Assembly (NCBI GenBank): GCA_038496675.1
Contig: CM076650.1
Location: 20,326,724-20,390,723 of the forward strand
DNA from: Rachycentron canadum
Lineage: Eukaryota; Chordata; Actinopteri; Carangiformes; Rachycentridae
Length of the DNA: 64,000 bases
Reading direction: 5' to 3'
Shown: positions 1-11,500 of the stretch, piece after piece
How the letters are laid out: each line of letters begins with the position of its first letter
Position numbering within the stretch: the stretch's first letter is position 1
Notes under the pieces: generated by a model
Told to the model about the DNA's origin: nothing
What the model saw: only the letters and a program-made list of their open reading frames with translations
Database searches by the model: none
Translations under genes and position numbers: made by a program

Positions 1-141
1 TGATCACAGTGGAGGAAGGTCAAAACCTCAGCATTGATATAACTGGCGTTAAGACAGCATACAGGTAGACAATTATACATCAAACAGTTATTCCCTGTAA
101 ACACATCTGTCTCAACATCTACAGTGTCACTCCAATGTGAA

Positions 142-540
142 GCACTATGCAAAAGATTCACGGCGTAAAAGGAGGATGCTTTCAAAGATAATGCCACAAA
201 CGGTTTTTATTTATCTTCATACAAAGTTCAGTAAAAGCTAAAAGCAATTGAATATGTGGTGTGATATTTTTTAAGATAGTAGCAGTGCCTCAGTGGTGGG
301 TACCACTCTGGATTTCAGCTGTCTCTTCTGTCTTCATGACATCCCAGACTGACTCAGGATGTTGAGATCAGGGCTCTGTGACAGCCCAACCATCTGTTCT
401 TACTGTCTCTGAGGATCGTTCTTTTTGACTCTGGCTGTATGTCTTGGCTCATTATTATTCTGAATACTGATCAGACATCTCCCTGATTGTGCGATGGATA
501 AAATCTAAACATCTAAAGTGCCCAAGACTTTTGCACAGTG
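142..540 (-). mobile_element. Internally deleted Tc1/mariner-type transposon relic in a NOMO intron
   Basis: The termini are degenerate inverted repeats: gcactatgcaaaagattcac at 142-161 and, on the other strand, cactgtgcaaaagtcttggg from 540. These match the gcacTgtgcaaaagtctta-type ends of a common fish Tc1 group. On the minus strand codons at 381-361 read SQSPDLN, the Tc1 motif just before the catalytic Glu. One base is missing after it, so the Glu region continues in another frame. At about 400 bp against 1.2-1.6 kb for an active element, most of the transposase is missing. It is dead, and ends 89 bp before the next NOMO exon. The family assignment relies on remembered fish Tc1 consensus sequence. 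Confidence 0.75.
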
Positions 541-629
541 GTGTGTATTTATCTTTGGTTTGTTGAATCTAGAAATGTCCTTTTCACATGTGTCTTATCA
601 GTGTCATGGTCTTGTGCTCTGATCCCCAG

Positions 630-771
630 CTGCTATGGAGCTGTGCAGTCTCTGAGCGGGGATGCAGAGCGGGACATAGCCGTGGAGGCGGTGGGTCAGG
701 GAGAGTGCAGCCTCTACAGCGAGGACACCATCACCGATGAGGAGGGCCGCTTCAGACTCAGGGGTCTGCTG
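630..771 (+). CDS. nomo: NOMO coding exon (first in window)
   Basis: The acceptor is CCCCAG ending at 629 and the donor is GTAAGG at 772. The exon is 142 nt: its first base completes a codon begun in the previous, off-window exon (phase 2), then 47 codons follow. It starts CYGAVQSLSGDAERD and includes DTITDEEGRFRLRGLL, the typical strand pattern of a NOMO lumenal beta-sandwich repeat. The open frame extends upstream into the intron, but the family homology begins at the acceptor. Confidence 0.94.
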
Positions 772-3537
772 GTAAGGACGCTGGACCAGCAAGCATATTG
801 AATCTCTGAAATAGTGAACCTAACAAATGATTAACACCATGTTTCCTCACAGCCGGGTTGCAAGTATCTGATTCAGCTACGTGCTGAAGGAAACGACCAC
901 ATAGAACGGGCTCTACCACAACACAGAGCTATAGAGGTGAGCAACAAGATGATCACAGGCTCTTGTGGTTCACAGCTTTCTAGATGTGTTAACAGTGAAT
1001 CAGGTTTTGGAAAATTAAAAAAACTAGAACTAACTATCAGCTCAGATGGTGGTGATGCTCCAGGATCTTTTAACTGATTACTGAGATAATGTTGACTGTA
1101 TGAATCTGTCAAAATTTTTATTGTCAGTTTACAGTTAAGTGGTTAATGATGAGGAATCAAACCGACCAATTTTTCAGCCTCAGTTCGGTTTATACCTCAT
1201 TATTTTGGGAGGTAGGGGGATAATCAAAATGTTCCCACACTGCTGAGTTGAATGTCTCCTGAAATCTCAAGGTTATTCTCCATGTTGAGCTAATGATTGG
1301 ACCAAAATAGTACGGTGACACATGCAGCTGAAAGCTTGTCTTAACATTAAATTGAATAATAGTTTAGTGACTTGCATGTCTTCTGGTATTGTTATATTCC
1401 TATTTTTTGACATTTCCTACACTAAAAGATGAATCAACAACTATCTGCTGTAAGAATAAATATTCATCAGTTGCTGCCCTAATATACATGATTAACTATA
1501 GAAGACACTTTGGTTCTTTAACTTAATTTAAAATTATTTTTATGCTTGGATATTACAGAATTGTATATGGTCCTGTTTTCTGAACACTTTCAGGGTGCCT
1601 CATCCTTGTCAACTCTAAAGCTGAGGGTCATAGTTAATTTTTTACAATAACTACTGTTTTAATCAGAAGCTCCAGAACAGTAACTAGATGCACTTTGTTG
1701 TGAGACTGTTCTCTCAGCAGCTGTGTCCAAGGTCACAAATGAACTTTGAACCTTTTTACTAAAATGCAAATATCAAAAGTTAAAATGAAACGTTAACATA
1801 TTTTCATAGTCAAAGTCATTTCCTTTGTGCTCTGTGCTGCAGTAATAGCTATGAAAACTATATTGGAAGGTATGGAAAACTTTTTGTAATTGAATTGTTG
1901 AAATGACTGTGGGAACCCTATGATTATGACTTATCAGCAGCCTTATCACATGGGTCCTTTTCTATACGCAGAACAAAAGCACCGGTAATCCCATTGCAAG
2001 TTTAAACCTCTCTGTTCATAATTTTAGCTTGTCTGAAAAGTGCAGGCCTCCTAATCTCTCAGGCAAGGCTGGAAATTCCTTAATTCCACTTAATTCTCTG
2101 TTATTATCGCGCCGTGTGACTTGTACAAAGCTTTATCCAGAGTCTGTATTCTTAGTAGTTATTCTTTAGTAGTTCAAGGTTGTATCTTTACAGTGAGCTT
2201 TGTGTGTTCACTCTCAGGTTGGCAGTAATGACATTGAAGGGATCAACATCATCGCCTTCAGACAGATCAATCAGTTTGACCTCAGCGGGAACGTCATCAC
2301 ATCCCCTGAACATCTCCCAACACTATCGGTACGACTGCCTGGCCTTTGTTAAACCTACATATTTATATGTGTACCTGTATATTTAAAATCTCTGTGATGG
2401 CCACATGGCAGCTATTTACCCTCTTTTGATCTGTGCAGGTGAAGCTTTACAAGAGCGACAATCTGGACAATCCAATCAACAGTGTCTCGCTGGGACAGTC
2501 GCTCTTCTTCCACTTCCCTCCTTTGGACAGAGATGGAGAGGTAGCACCTTTTAAGTCTGAACTGATGCAGTGTGGCAACAACTGAGAAACTTTCATTCTC
2601 ACGAAAAAAAAAACAGATTGTCTTGTCCACATGCCTCAATGCTTTTAAGTCTTAATGTCTTAATATTCTTTAATATTAAGACACAACTATGACCCAGGAC
2701 ATACTGCTGTTAGAGCTTCAGTCATCTCTCTCTCTCTCTCTTCTCCAGACCTATGTTCTGATGCTGTACTCCACACTGTCCCGCTCTCAGTATGACTTCA
2801 CCCTGCCCCAGGTCTCCTTCACCTCCACCGGCTACCACAAGCACATCACACTCACCTTCAACCCCACTGTAAGATCCAGATGCTCTCTGCTTGAGTGAAT
2901 ATCTTCCCTTTAACTGCAAAGAACAACAAGAATCATGACTGAAAGGGACTTTTTTTTTATTGTGCAGTTTCCCTTCGAACTGTCATCTCACATTTTGTGC
3001 CTGTGTGTTGTTTCCCCCAGCGTAAAGTGCCTGACCAGGATGTTGCCCAAGGCTCCTACATAGCTCTGCCCCTCACTCTGTTGCTCCTGTTGGCAGCCTA
3101 CAACCATGAGAAGGTACATGATCAGCCCCTCCTGCTCCAGACAACATGTTCAAAGAGCTTTTCTTGCTCCAAAGTTGAATTTCTGTATCTGTTTAATTGG
3201 TATAAACCTCACTGGACTTTGGCCTTATCATGGGAAATCCTAAAATTCAGAATGACATTAAGAAGAATGTCTTTCTCCTTGAGGTTTTCATGTTTTATAA
3301 TCAGTTATTTGATTTATTCATTCATTCAAGTGAATGAGATTATAAGCGAGAAACTGTTAGTCCTAAAAGCATTAGTTTAATACCTTGTCCTGACCTTTCT
3401 TGCAGGTGATTCCCCTGTTGTTACAGGTCATGAACCGTATCCAGGGAGTGAGGAGCATGGCCCAAGCCAGTGGGGACAGTGCTGCACTGGATGAAGCCAA
3501 ACGTCAGGCCAAGAGACAGAAAGCCAGGCGTACATGA
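630..3537 (+). CDS. nomo: NOMO (nodal modulator), C-terminal part, seven exons; 5' part lies off the left edge
   Basis: Seven exons joined with GT-AG introns give about 260 residues ending in a stop at 3535-3537. I recognise the protein from family-specific stretches such as FRQINQFDLSGNVITS, SLGQSLFFHFPPL and SYIALPLTLL. Known biology: NOMO is a single-pass type I ER membrane protein of about 1,200 residues with a large lumenal chain of Ig/carboxypeptidase-regulatory-like beta-sandwich domains. It works with nicalin and TMEM147 (the BOS complex) at the multipass translocon and was first described as a Nodal-signalling antagonist. This window holds roughly the last fifth: final lumenal domains (exons 1-5), the hydrophobic membrane segment (exon 6) and the basic cytosolic tail ending in RRT (exon 7). 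The first intron is phase 2 and all later ones phase 0. No frameshift or internal stop is seen, so the gene looks intact. Whether there is one fish nomo copy or several cannot be told from here. Confidence 0.96.
853..936 (+). CDS. nomo: NOMO coding exon
   Basis: This 84-nt exon (28 codons, phase 0 at both ends) lies between the acceptor CCTCACAG and the donor GTGAGC. It encodes PGCKYLIQLRAEGNDHIER, a motif strongly conserved in vertebrate NOMO proteins. It completes the beta-sandwich domain begun in the preceding exon. Confidence 0.95.
2218..2328 (+). CDS. nomo: NOMO coding exon
   Basis: This 111-nt exon (37 codons, phase 0) lies between CTCTCAG and the donor GTACGA. It includes NDIEGINIIAFRQINQFDL, followed by the start of the last lumenal domain (SGNVITSPEHLPTLS). 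The preceding intron (937-2217) is AT-rich and I see no recognisable element in it. Confidence 0.95.
2439..2540 (+). CDS. nomo: NOMO coding exon
   Basis: This 102-nt exon (34 codons, phase 0) lies between CTGTGCAG and GTAGCA. It encodes VKLYKSDNLDNPINSVSLG and then QSLFFHFPPLDRDGE, near-diagnostic NOMO sequence from the final lumenal domain. The reading frame runs directly on from the previous exon. Confidence 0.95.
2725..2741 (+). repeat. (TC)n microsatellite serving as a splice-acceptor polypyrimidine tract
   Basis: About eight TC units run directly into TTCTCCAG of the NOMO acceptor at 2748. The tract is both a simple repeat and the splicing polypyrimidine tract. Confidence 0.85.
2749..2868 (+). 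CDS. nomo: NOMO coding exon
   Basis: This 120-nt exon (40 codons, phase 0) lies between TTCTCCAG and GTAAGA. It encodes TYVLMLYSTLSRSQYDF followed by TLPQVSFTSTGYHKHITLTF, matching the last lumenal strands of NOMO. Its polypyrimidine tract is a (TC)n microsatellite at 2725-2741. Confidence 0.95.
3021..3113 (+). CDS. nomo: NOMO coding exon with the transmembrane segment
   Basis: This 93-nt exon (31 codons, phase 0) lies between TTTCCCCCAG and GTACAT. It starts RKVPDQDVAQGS and continues into the hydrophobic stretch YIALPLTLLLLLAAYN, the single membrane anchor that places the preceding domains in the ER lumen and the tail in the cytosol. The position and sequence of the segment match the family. 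Confidence 0.95.
3406..3537 (+). CDS. nomo: NOMO terminal coding exon with stop codon
   Basis: This 132-nt coding part (43 codons plus TGA) begins after TTCTTGCAG. It starts VIPLLLQVMNRIQGVRSM, passes through an acidic/alanine-rich linker and ends in the basic tail KRQAKRQKARRT. The arginine-rich ending agrees with other vertebrate NOMO proteins. Confidence 0.95.
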   Translation: MIPLLLQVMNRIQGVRSMAQASGDSAALDEAKRQAKRQKARRT

Positions 3538-5285
3538 GTGCACAACTATGGCTCAACTCAGACCACACCTTTGTACACTAAACAGCGCACTTACTACCCA
3601 CAACCCCAGCCTCAGCCAGCACTGGGTTTAACTTCCTCTAATGATGGGTCCTCGTAAGCTGTTTAGCTCACCAAGATGTGATTTGTCCTCAAGTGAAGCC
3701 CAACATGAACCACTCGACGCGCATTGCCACCACCTCATCAGCCATTCAGATTTACTGGACTGATAGCTGACATTTTACAGGTTGTTTTGTCTGTTTTTTT
3801 TCCCAGAACACTCATTGTCTAAAAAAATATTGTCAATATTTGCTATAGAATATGAGCCATTTTATACCTTTGTAATTTATCTAGGTCAGCTAAAATATTT
3901 TCTGTTTTGAAAGCACCTGAATGCTTTTGATATTTATCCTTTCAGATTATTAGACATTGTGGATAACCACGTGTCTCAACGACCAGCAATGAGGTCAATT
4001 CTGACAATACGCAGAGATGATTTTCATCAGGCTATAGCAGAAGTTCGGTTTGATCTAAGCAGAACTACTGCTAAAAAAAGTTTAAATTGATTTGTATGGG
4101 GTCAAATAAGGGTCAAAAAGACTTTCAGCTTGTGAGACAATTGTCAAAAATGTTTTTCAAAGTTTGTGGTAGTATATCAACTTACCCTTGTGAACCTGTT
4201 GGGGGCAAAAAACATGTTACAAAACAAGTTAAGAATTTCTAAATGCTTATAGATTTATTAAGTTTATACAGATGATTTCTTTTGTGAATATCAAAGGTAC
4301 AGATTCAGAGTAAAAAACATAATTCGTGCGGATTCTATTTTGACACTGAACTACAAAACCTCAAAATATCCAAAATCTTTTTAACAGGTCTACGAAGGTT
4401 GATTAACAACATTAATTAACAAGCTCAAAATCTTTTTGTCCCTTTTTTGAACCCATAGATTTGATCTTAAACTCCATTGACCATAATACCATGACAAACA
4501 GGGGATTCTGTGACTGACAACTATGTTTGAAAGACAGCCAAAGACGAACCATCTGTTTTATACTGTTGTCATGGACTCCTGTTTTTATAAGATGTTAAGC
4601 GTGATGCAAGATTGATTTGATATCAGTTTTTCTGTTAGCTCAGGAAAGTGATGGTGTGAAGACGCTGGAAAATTGGATTTGAATACTTTGAGGAGATTTT
4701 TATTTTATTTTTTGGGCGGGGTCTCAGGAATGAGGGTAGGGAGCTATAGGGGATAACTGATAGTTGATTAATTTATTAACATATGTCTAATCAGATGTGA
4801 ATGTTTCAGAAGTGTGTTTTGTTTTTTTGAATGATTATCTGTCACATGAAGTGTGTAACAAGCAGTTTTAAAGACCATCGTAACATTTAAAAAGATGTGA
4901 TGATGAGTGAGAATATCTGCAAAGGGTCTGTCGCGACCTCGAGTTAAACTTGAAAAGATAAGGCAGAGTTGTAATTTTGTAAGCTCATTGTCTTACCGCT
5001 CAGCTGTTTAAAGCACTGCGATAACAATGGACCCCAATTATTTCGCTGTATTCAATTCATCTGCTCAGACGTGTGGCTGACTTTCACTGAAAGGTGAAAA
5101 GGCCACTGACTGTTTACTTGAGTTGAAAGGTATTTCAATTAGTCCACATTTAGGGGGCGTTGATTAGTTTGGTTAGGGAGGGTGAGGGAGGTGGGTGAAA
5201 TTGTCATGTTGCCAGAATCTGTATTTTTTTTTTTTTTTTGAGATAATGAATAAAGTTGGCTGTAAGAAAATGAACTCAGCTGTTT
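3538..5285 (+). other. nomo: NOMO 3' untranslated region (end inferred)
   Basis: The sequence after the stop is AT-rich with no sustained reading frame. The only canonical AATAAA between the stop and 5300 is at 5249-5254, just after a T17 run (5223-5239). It is followed within about 35 nt by a G/T-rich stretch, as expected for cleavage around 5265-5285. That implies a 3' UTR of about 1.7 kb. A shorter form using a variant signal cannot be excluded. Confidence 0.6.
5249..5254 (+). terminator. nomo: Polyadenylation signal AATAAA of NOMO
   Basis: A canonical hexamer with a downstream T/G-rich element (tgttttctggttttg, about 5281-5295). It is the first and only AATAAA after the NOMO stop in this stretch. 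Confidence 0.55.
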
Positions 5286-6019
5286 TCTGGTTTTGCCTCC
5301 AGGGGGCAATGTAATGCTAGACATAAATATTTTCATGAAGATGGCAAGGATTGCAGAACTAAAGTTATATTGAGCTTTTTAGTTGTGTGAGTATGTGTTA
5401 TACCCCCAGAAAACCAATAAGTATCAGACTGATCTCATTATCCCTTCTCTTCATCCAAGCAGCACATGGTATAAAATGTGTTAATGTACATTAGGAGTTC
5501 AGCCAGGACAAGCTGATGCTTTAAGAGCAGAGCTGTCTACAAAGAACCACTTTCAGCTTATATCCTATTGTTCTAATGTGTCTAAATCCTTCTGCGCTCT
5601 GTCTTGACAGCTTTGCCTCACTGCCTCTCTGTGCTGTCTACTGGATAATGTAAAATGTGTCAGATTGTAATGACCAATAGTAAACCCAACTCCAGCAGAG
5701 GCTGAGTGGAGAAAGTCTTTCAAAAATGTTTCAACCTCTTTGTTTGGTCAATTGTGAGCAGACAGTATCAGATGATTACCAACGTCTATAGACAAAAACA
5801 GCTTATGACAGAAATGTGTGTGTGTTATGGGTGGGGTGGGGGGGTCCTGACTAACTTCCATTATCAGTTAATAATAGACACAACATAATATCTATCAAAC
5901 ATAGACCATAGCAACCCAGAACCCAGACATTAGTGTTCATGATATGGACTTGTATTGTAACAGTTACTGCTACTGAACTTGGAATTTACCGAAGACCTTT
6001 GTTGTGTTTATTGGGATTT
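5286..6019. other. Non-coding DNA 3' of NOMO, nothing recognised
   Basis: There is no coding homology, no element ends and only short open frames. It contains a G-rich run near 5829-5845 (ggggtggggtggggggg-like) and is otherwise unremarkable. Confidence 0.5.
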
Positions 6020-6690
6020 AAGGATATGTTTTGAGTATCTGTCCTTTACTTGAGTATTTTTCCATCAAAGCTTATGACTTTTACTCCTCTACACCTGAAT
6101 GGAAATGTTGTACTTATGACTCAGCTACATTTCTGAAGTAATATGAAGTAGTATGAAAATGTGATAGACCATACCCTGTGTTTGTCACTGGAAAGAGAAA
6201 CAATCACAGCCCTGTTGGTCGTGTTTGTTCCTGCTGCATGTTTGAACAGCTCAGTTTGAACCTGGCTGTGACCCAACAATGGCTATATTGTTGAGACAAA
6301 GGCATCTTCACCAGAGTACCAGAGGCCTTAAATCCATATTTACTATGACCAAAACAAAGCATGACACCAACAATAGCTCCTTTTGGTGATACATTTGCAT
6401 TTAAATGGTAATTTCTATAGGCTTCGAAGCATATCCTACAAGCTTTATATTCTACAGTAAGTCAGTGCTTCAGTAGGTTGTTTCAGAGTCATTAGGTTTT
6501 ATATAAATGCACTGTGGAACAATACAATAATGAATTGACATTAAAAAAAAAAGTACTTCTGGATACTGCTCCAGTACTTTAAGTCAAGTAAAAATTTGAC
6601 TGAAAAACTTTCCTTTGTATTAACTTTGTATTGGAGTAATATTTGACCAGTATCTATATCTATATCTATCTATATATCTTTGACTCAAGT
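6020..6690. repeat. Degenerate fish dispersed repeat of the 'tttactccnctac' type, probably interrupted
   Basis: Two parts resemble a very common teleost non-autonomous element rich in 'tacttgagtat' and 'acttttactcctctac' motifs. One part is 6020-6175 (tcctttacttgagtattttt; acttttactcctctac). The other is 6545-6690 (gtacttctggatactgctcc; gtactttaagtcaagtaaaa; tttgactcaagtaataa). The 370 bp between them is not recognised and may be an insertion or decayed interior. A short (CTATAT)n run lies at 6648-6677. The assignment is from memory of fish repeats. Confidence 0.4.
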
Positions 6691-8473
6691 AATAAGCTTG
6701 TGTACTTTGACCACCTGTGTAGTTGTGAAAGCACAGGTGGAACTAACAACGTTAACGATGGCCTCAGCTCATTCCACCCAGGTGTGCCTCTTCCTCATGC
6801 AGGTCACCCTGCTAGCACGACTAGCATGATTTACTGGGACACTTAAATGCAACACAGCCTTGTTAAAGCTGGTAAATGTCAACATTTATGCTGTGGAAAA
6901 ATCAGCCCATTTTTGACTGATACACTTTCAAGAAACGCATCTCTGACTCATGGGTGTGGTATGGTGTGTTGTGGCTAAAATGTTAGCAAGTAATCGCTTA
7001 CACATCCAGACAGAGCAACAGAAAGTTCCTGTTGGAGTTGTGTTTCTGGCTTCCTGGTAAGTCCATTGTTTCCTGATATTTTTATTCTGGCTTGGTACAA
7101 CAACTTCAGCAAAAAATGGCTTGGTGTTAAGTTTGCTAACTGCTGGGTTTCATTCCTTTAGACCGATGTAATTGCTGTGTGTGTACAATTATGAGATAAA
7201 GCAGTGAGTCAAAAATATCACTTAATGATACATGACATGGCATCCACAATAACGATGAGGAAATAAATGTGAAGTAATTTATTTGCTTGAATGTTGTTGG
7301 TGAGGGATGCGGACTATTAATGAAAGAATCCATGCCAAGACTGGAAATAAGTCTTTTGTACTCTGTTGTTCACTATCCTCATTTGTCCTTTCTTTTGTCT
7401 GTTTAAGAAGTGAACTAGTGGACATGTTTGAGACAGCGCTGGTCTTGCCTCCTTATACTTGGCCCACTCCTGTGAAAATAAGGGCCATTGTCGGAGAGTG
7501 TGTATTGAAATGCACAGCCTTTTGACGGAAGCTGAGACTGTACTGGGCTCATCTGCTGGCATTTTGTCATGATGAGATGCAGCCAATTAGTCTGAGCCAC
7601 TCGGCTCTGCATCGGTCTGTGGCAACGTAGAAAATGAAAGAAACCGCAGCACACTGGGGTCAGCAGCTTGATCGAATAACCTTGTCACTGTAGTTAGAAA
7701 TTAACCATGAAAACCATGATGCATGTCAGCCTGTTATGGACATGCATCATTGGTTTTTATAGTTATTTTCTCTCAAAATGTAGAGATTTTTTTTTCTGTT
7801 GCAACCCACAGGGATCATTATCATACAATTTGCTGAAATCCTAGTGTGATTATATATGAACAGCTGTTTCTCAACATCTATCACTGTCACTACTTATGCT
7901 TTCAAAGCACTACCTGTGTGCTTTACACAGCCTTTTAGTAGTTCCCAAATTGTATTCCAGGAACCCTTCAGGATGCTTGGGAGCTTATAAGAAGTCCCAA
8001 GCAAAATGTGGATTAGTGGAAGCTTTTCAAACCAGATAATGCGTCGAACTAGTTGTCTCTTGAAAGGTTTCCAGACTTACAATCAAACAGCTAAATGCGT
8101 ATCGCAAAGAATCTTCTTTGAGGTTTGCTGTAAGTGAATTTATTTGGGAAGTCATATCCAAAAGCCATACAGTCTTATTTGTATTAATGTGTAGCCTAAA
8201 ATAACCCCTTGTCCATTCATGTCGCCCCCAACTGCAGTGGCATGCTGCCCAGCCTGAGTCATCCCTACCAGTCATAATGTATTGGCCAGGACACAAGTCA
8301 TTGTAGAGCACAGGAGGGAGGAGATGGAGAGGGGTGCAACACACCGTCTGTGCCACATTAATACCAGACGTTTGATGAGAAGGCCAGTGAGGGGGAGAGG
8401 AATTAAATATTCATTGGGGATGATGACAAGATGGGCAGCGATGAGGGTGATGTGTAATAGTATCTACTGACTG
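6691..8473. other. Non-coding DNA with one imperfect hairpin
   Basis: No gene is supported. An imperfect inverted repeat pairs 7710-7727 (aaaaccatgatgcatgtc) with 7739-7757, with one extra base in the second arm. Overlapping frames on both strands near 7307-7654 show no family features and appear to be chance. Confidence 0.4.
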
Positions 8474-8502
8474 GTGTGTGTGTGTGTGTGTGTGTGTGTG
8501 TG
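8474..8502. repeat. (GT)n microsatellite
   Basis: About 14 uninterrupted GT units, preceded by unique sequence. Confidence 0.95.
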
Positions 8503-11500
8503 ACCCAGACAGATATATGTGCCAGTTTCTATCAGTACAAGAGGTGTGTCATATCACCCTTTTATGGAACCTAATGCCTACTTACTGTACACCAGATGTG
8601 ATGAAAGCTGAGGTGGCTCCATCTCCACTAATGTAATCAGAGAGACCATGAGTGCACAGAATGTATTTAAAGTCTCCCATCATTGTTTTAATTCTTTTAA
8701 CCACACTGCCACTCAGAACATGGATATTACTCTTAGGGCTTAGTCACACCAGCCTCACTTTAAAAGCAATTATTACAATTAAATTGCTGCAATCTTTGCG
8801 TTCACTCATAGACACCAAATAATCTGTATAACACTTGGTAACCAATGGATAGTGTTCAACTTTGATGTGCAGATGTGTGGAGCTTATCAATAAGTCTTGA
8901 CAGAGCACATCCAATTTTATATAAACCTCCTCTGCCAATAGAGTCAATGCTACAAACACATTCCTTGAATTAAATGTCAACTTCAAACTTCAAACTTTAA
9001 AGCAGCAATAACCAATATTTACATATTGGAAATTAGAACATTACCATCTGAAAAGTATCTCCTGAGTCTGCAGTTCCCATCAACTTGCAAAACATTTTGT
9101 CTATCTCCACTCTCATCACTATTGCTTCATCAAAACACCTCACTGCAAATCGCTGCCACCTGTAAATCAGTGGAATAGTGAGAGACTATCTACATTAATG
9201 AAAACAAACTAAAGAGGGACCTAAAAACATTGCTCCACACGCCACTTGGTGTCTTTAAAATCGAATACTGTATGTAGATAGTTCTCCCCCCCTCCAGTTT
9301 TGATGTATTGTCCAGTTTGGCGACTGCTAGCACAAGTAATCATTGCGTCAACCAGCTTTAAGCACCATCTATTTTGCAAGGATGCATGCCCTGGCACTTA
9401 GTAATCTTACAGCAGCTCTTCTAAATCAATATTAAAATCAATAATCAATTTGCTCTGCACTCTATTGTTGGGAAGATTTAGCAGCTCTTGATGAGATGAG
9501 ACAAGTCTAGGATCAGGTATCTAAATCAAACATCCCCAGTTTTTTATTTTGGGGGCATTTTATGCCCTTATCATACTTTTACTCTAGAGAGATGAGGAGA
9601 ACGAGAGAAAGGTGGTGATGACAACAGATTCCTGGCCTTGCTTGCTAGGCCTGCAGGGATTACATATCTTTGATTATATGTAAGGGCAACATTTGAATTC
9701 ATATCATGACACATCTCAAAAACATGCAGTTCTTTGACACTTTTAATATCTTACATGTAGATTGAAGGTCAAACCAGAGATTTTCTTTTTTTGGAAGTTA
9801 GATTTCTTTTTTTTTTTTTTTTTTTTCTTCATTCCATTTTTACCCAGACATATTGGCACTGACATCTGAAACTCATCTACTTCTCTGCATGAGCCTCGGT
9901 GCCTTCTTCCCAGCAGTTCAGTGTAAGGTGAGCCAGGTACGAACACTGTCTTCTAATCCTCTGCCTCTCCAAAAATCTCTCCTTGAACACGCGTGACACT
10001 CACCACAGCCACTGGCTGTCCATTCCCCCTTCCTTCCATCCCGAACAGGGTCAACAAGGTGAACCATCCTCCCTGCAGCCCTTTCTGACCCTCGTGAGGT
10101 CTCACTGACTCGTTGGTAATGCTCAAGTGCCTCACAAATCAAATGAGCGTTCAGGCCTGCTCACCATTCAGCAAGGTCTCTGTAGCTGCCACCCCGTTGG
10201 CTTTAAGAGATTTTTGTTGGCGGGCACAGTGATAAAAGTACAGACATCACAGTAATAAAAAAGCTGACAGGCTCTGGGAAGGACTGACTCTCTTTCTCTC
10301 CTCCTCTCTATCCATCTCGTTTTGTCTCATATCTCCTCTCCCTTCCCTCATCGCTCTCCTCAGCTCTTGGTTCCGTTACACTGGTGCCATAGTCTATACT
10401 GTCATCTGTATGGTCAACGGAGCCTGACGAAAGGGGAGGAGGAGTGAGACAGAGGGGGCAGAGAGAGACGAAGAGATGTCTGGTGTATGTGTATATGGGG
10501 AAAAGGTTCATCAGACTGGAGTTGCAGAAGTCCTTGAGCAAAGTCACATTGTGGGAGGTGGACAGAAGAGGCAGGCATGGCTGCTGACACCCTGGAGGAA
10601 GCCTCGACCAAAACGCTTCTATACAGAGGCCTTTGTTTAGTATGCCAGCAAAATGAGCTTTGAATCTTAATAATTAACAACCACTTGCAGCCCTACCAGT
10701 ATCGATTAATGTCCAACTGGTCATTAAAGCTGCCTCTGTAGACCAGGGGCCAGTGTCACTAAGATAGACTGTGACTATGGTGTAGTTATAACAAATAGTC
10801 AGACTCCAGATAGACATCTAAATCCATCTGTTGCACAAAGGAGTTTAGTTCTTGGCTATAATTCTTTGTACCACAGCCCAGCTGTGGTACAAAGAATTTA
10901 GAGTAAATTCATTTTAAATATTAAAGTTTCAAAATGTCCACCTGCAACTGCTGAGCTCCATTTACCACAGCAGAAAATTTTTTTTTTTTTTCTTCTTTTT
11001 CAACCGTTAGCTACAAGGACATTTTTACTTTGGGAAATTCAGCAAAAGGTGTGTCAGTAAAAAAAAAAAAATGTGGTGGTTTGTAAAAACTATAAGCCAC
11101 AAATTATAAACTGTTTTTCAGTGCAGTTGCAATTGTCATTGATTGTTACCATGGAAACATTGGTCTTAGGCCTGTGTTAGTCTGGGGACAATATCTATGT
11201 ATCTAATGTTTTTGCCTTAAAATTGGTCAGACGAGTCTGAATTATCTCTGTGTAACTGAGTCCAGGTGTTGGCCTGCCTTAATTCAAACAGCGCAGCAAT
11301 GGGCACATTAACAGTTTTTGAGTGAAATTTGTGGCTTTATCTCGTTTGCTTAATTTATGAGCAAATCAAATATTTGACTGTTCTGCGTATCTCACATGAT
11401 TCCCAAAAATGTCCTATGAAATATGTGCTTATCTATGTTCTACACAAACAGTGAATATGAAAACACTATTCTAATGAGGTTTGTATTAGTTATCTACAAG

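Noticed and set aside
2997..3380. 127-codon frame covering the NOMO membrane exon
   Set aside because: Only 3021-3113 is coding. The rest is intron read-through after the GTACAT donor.
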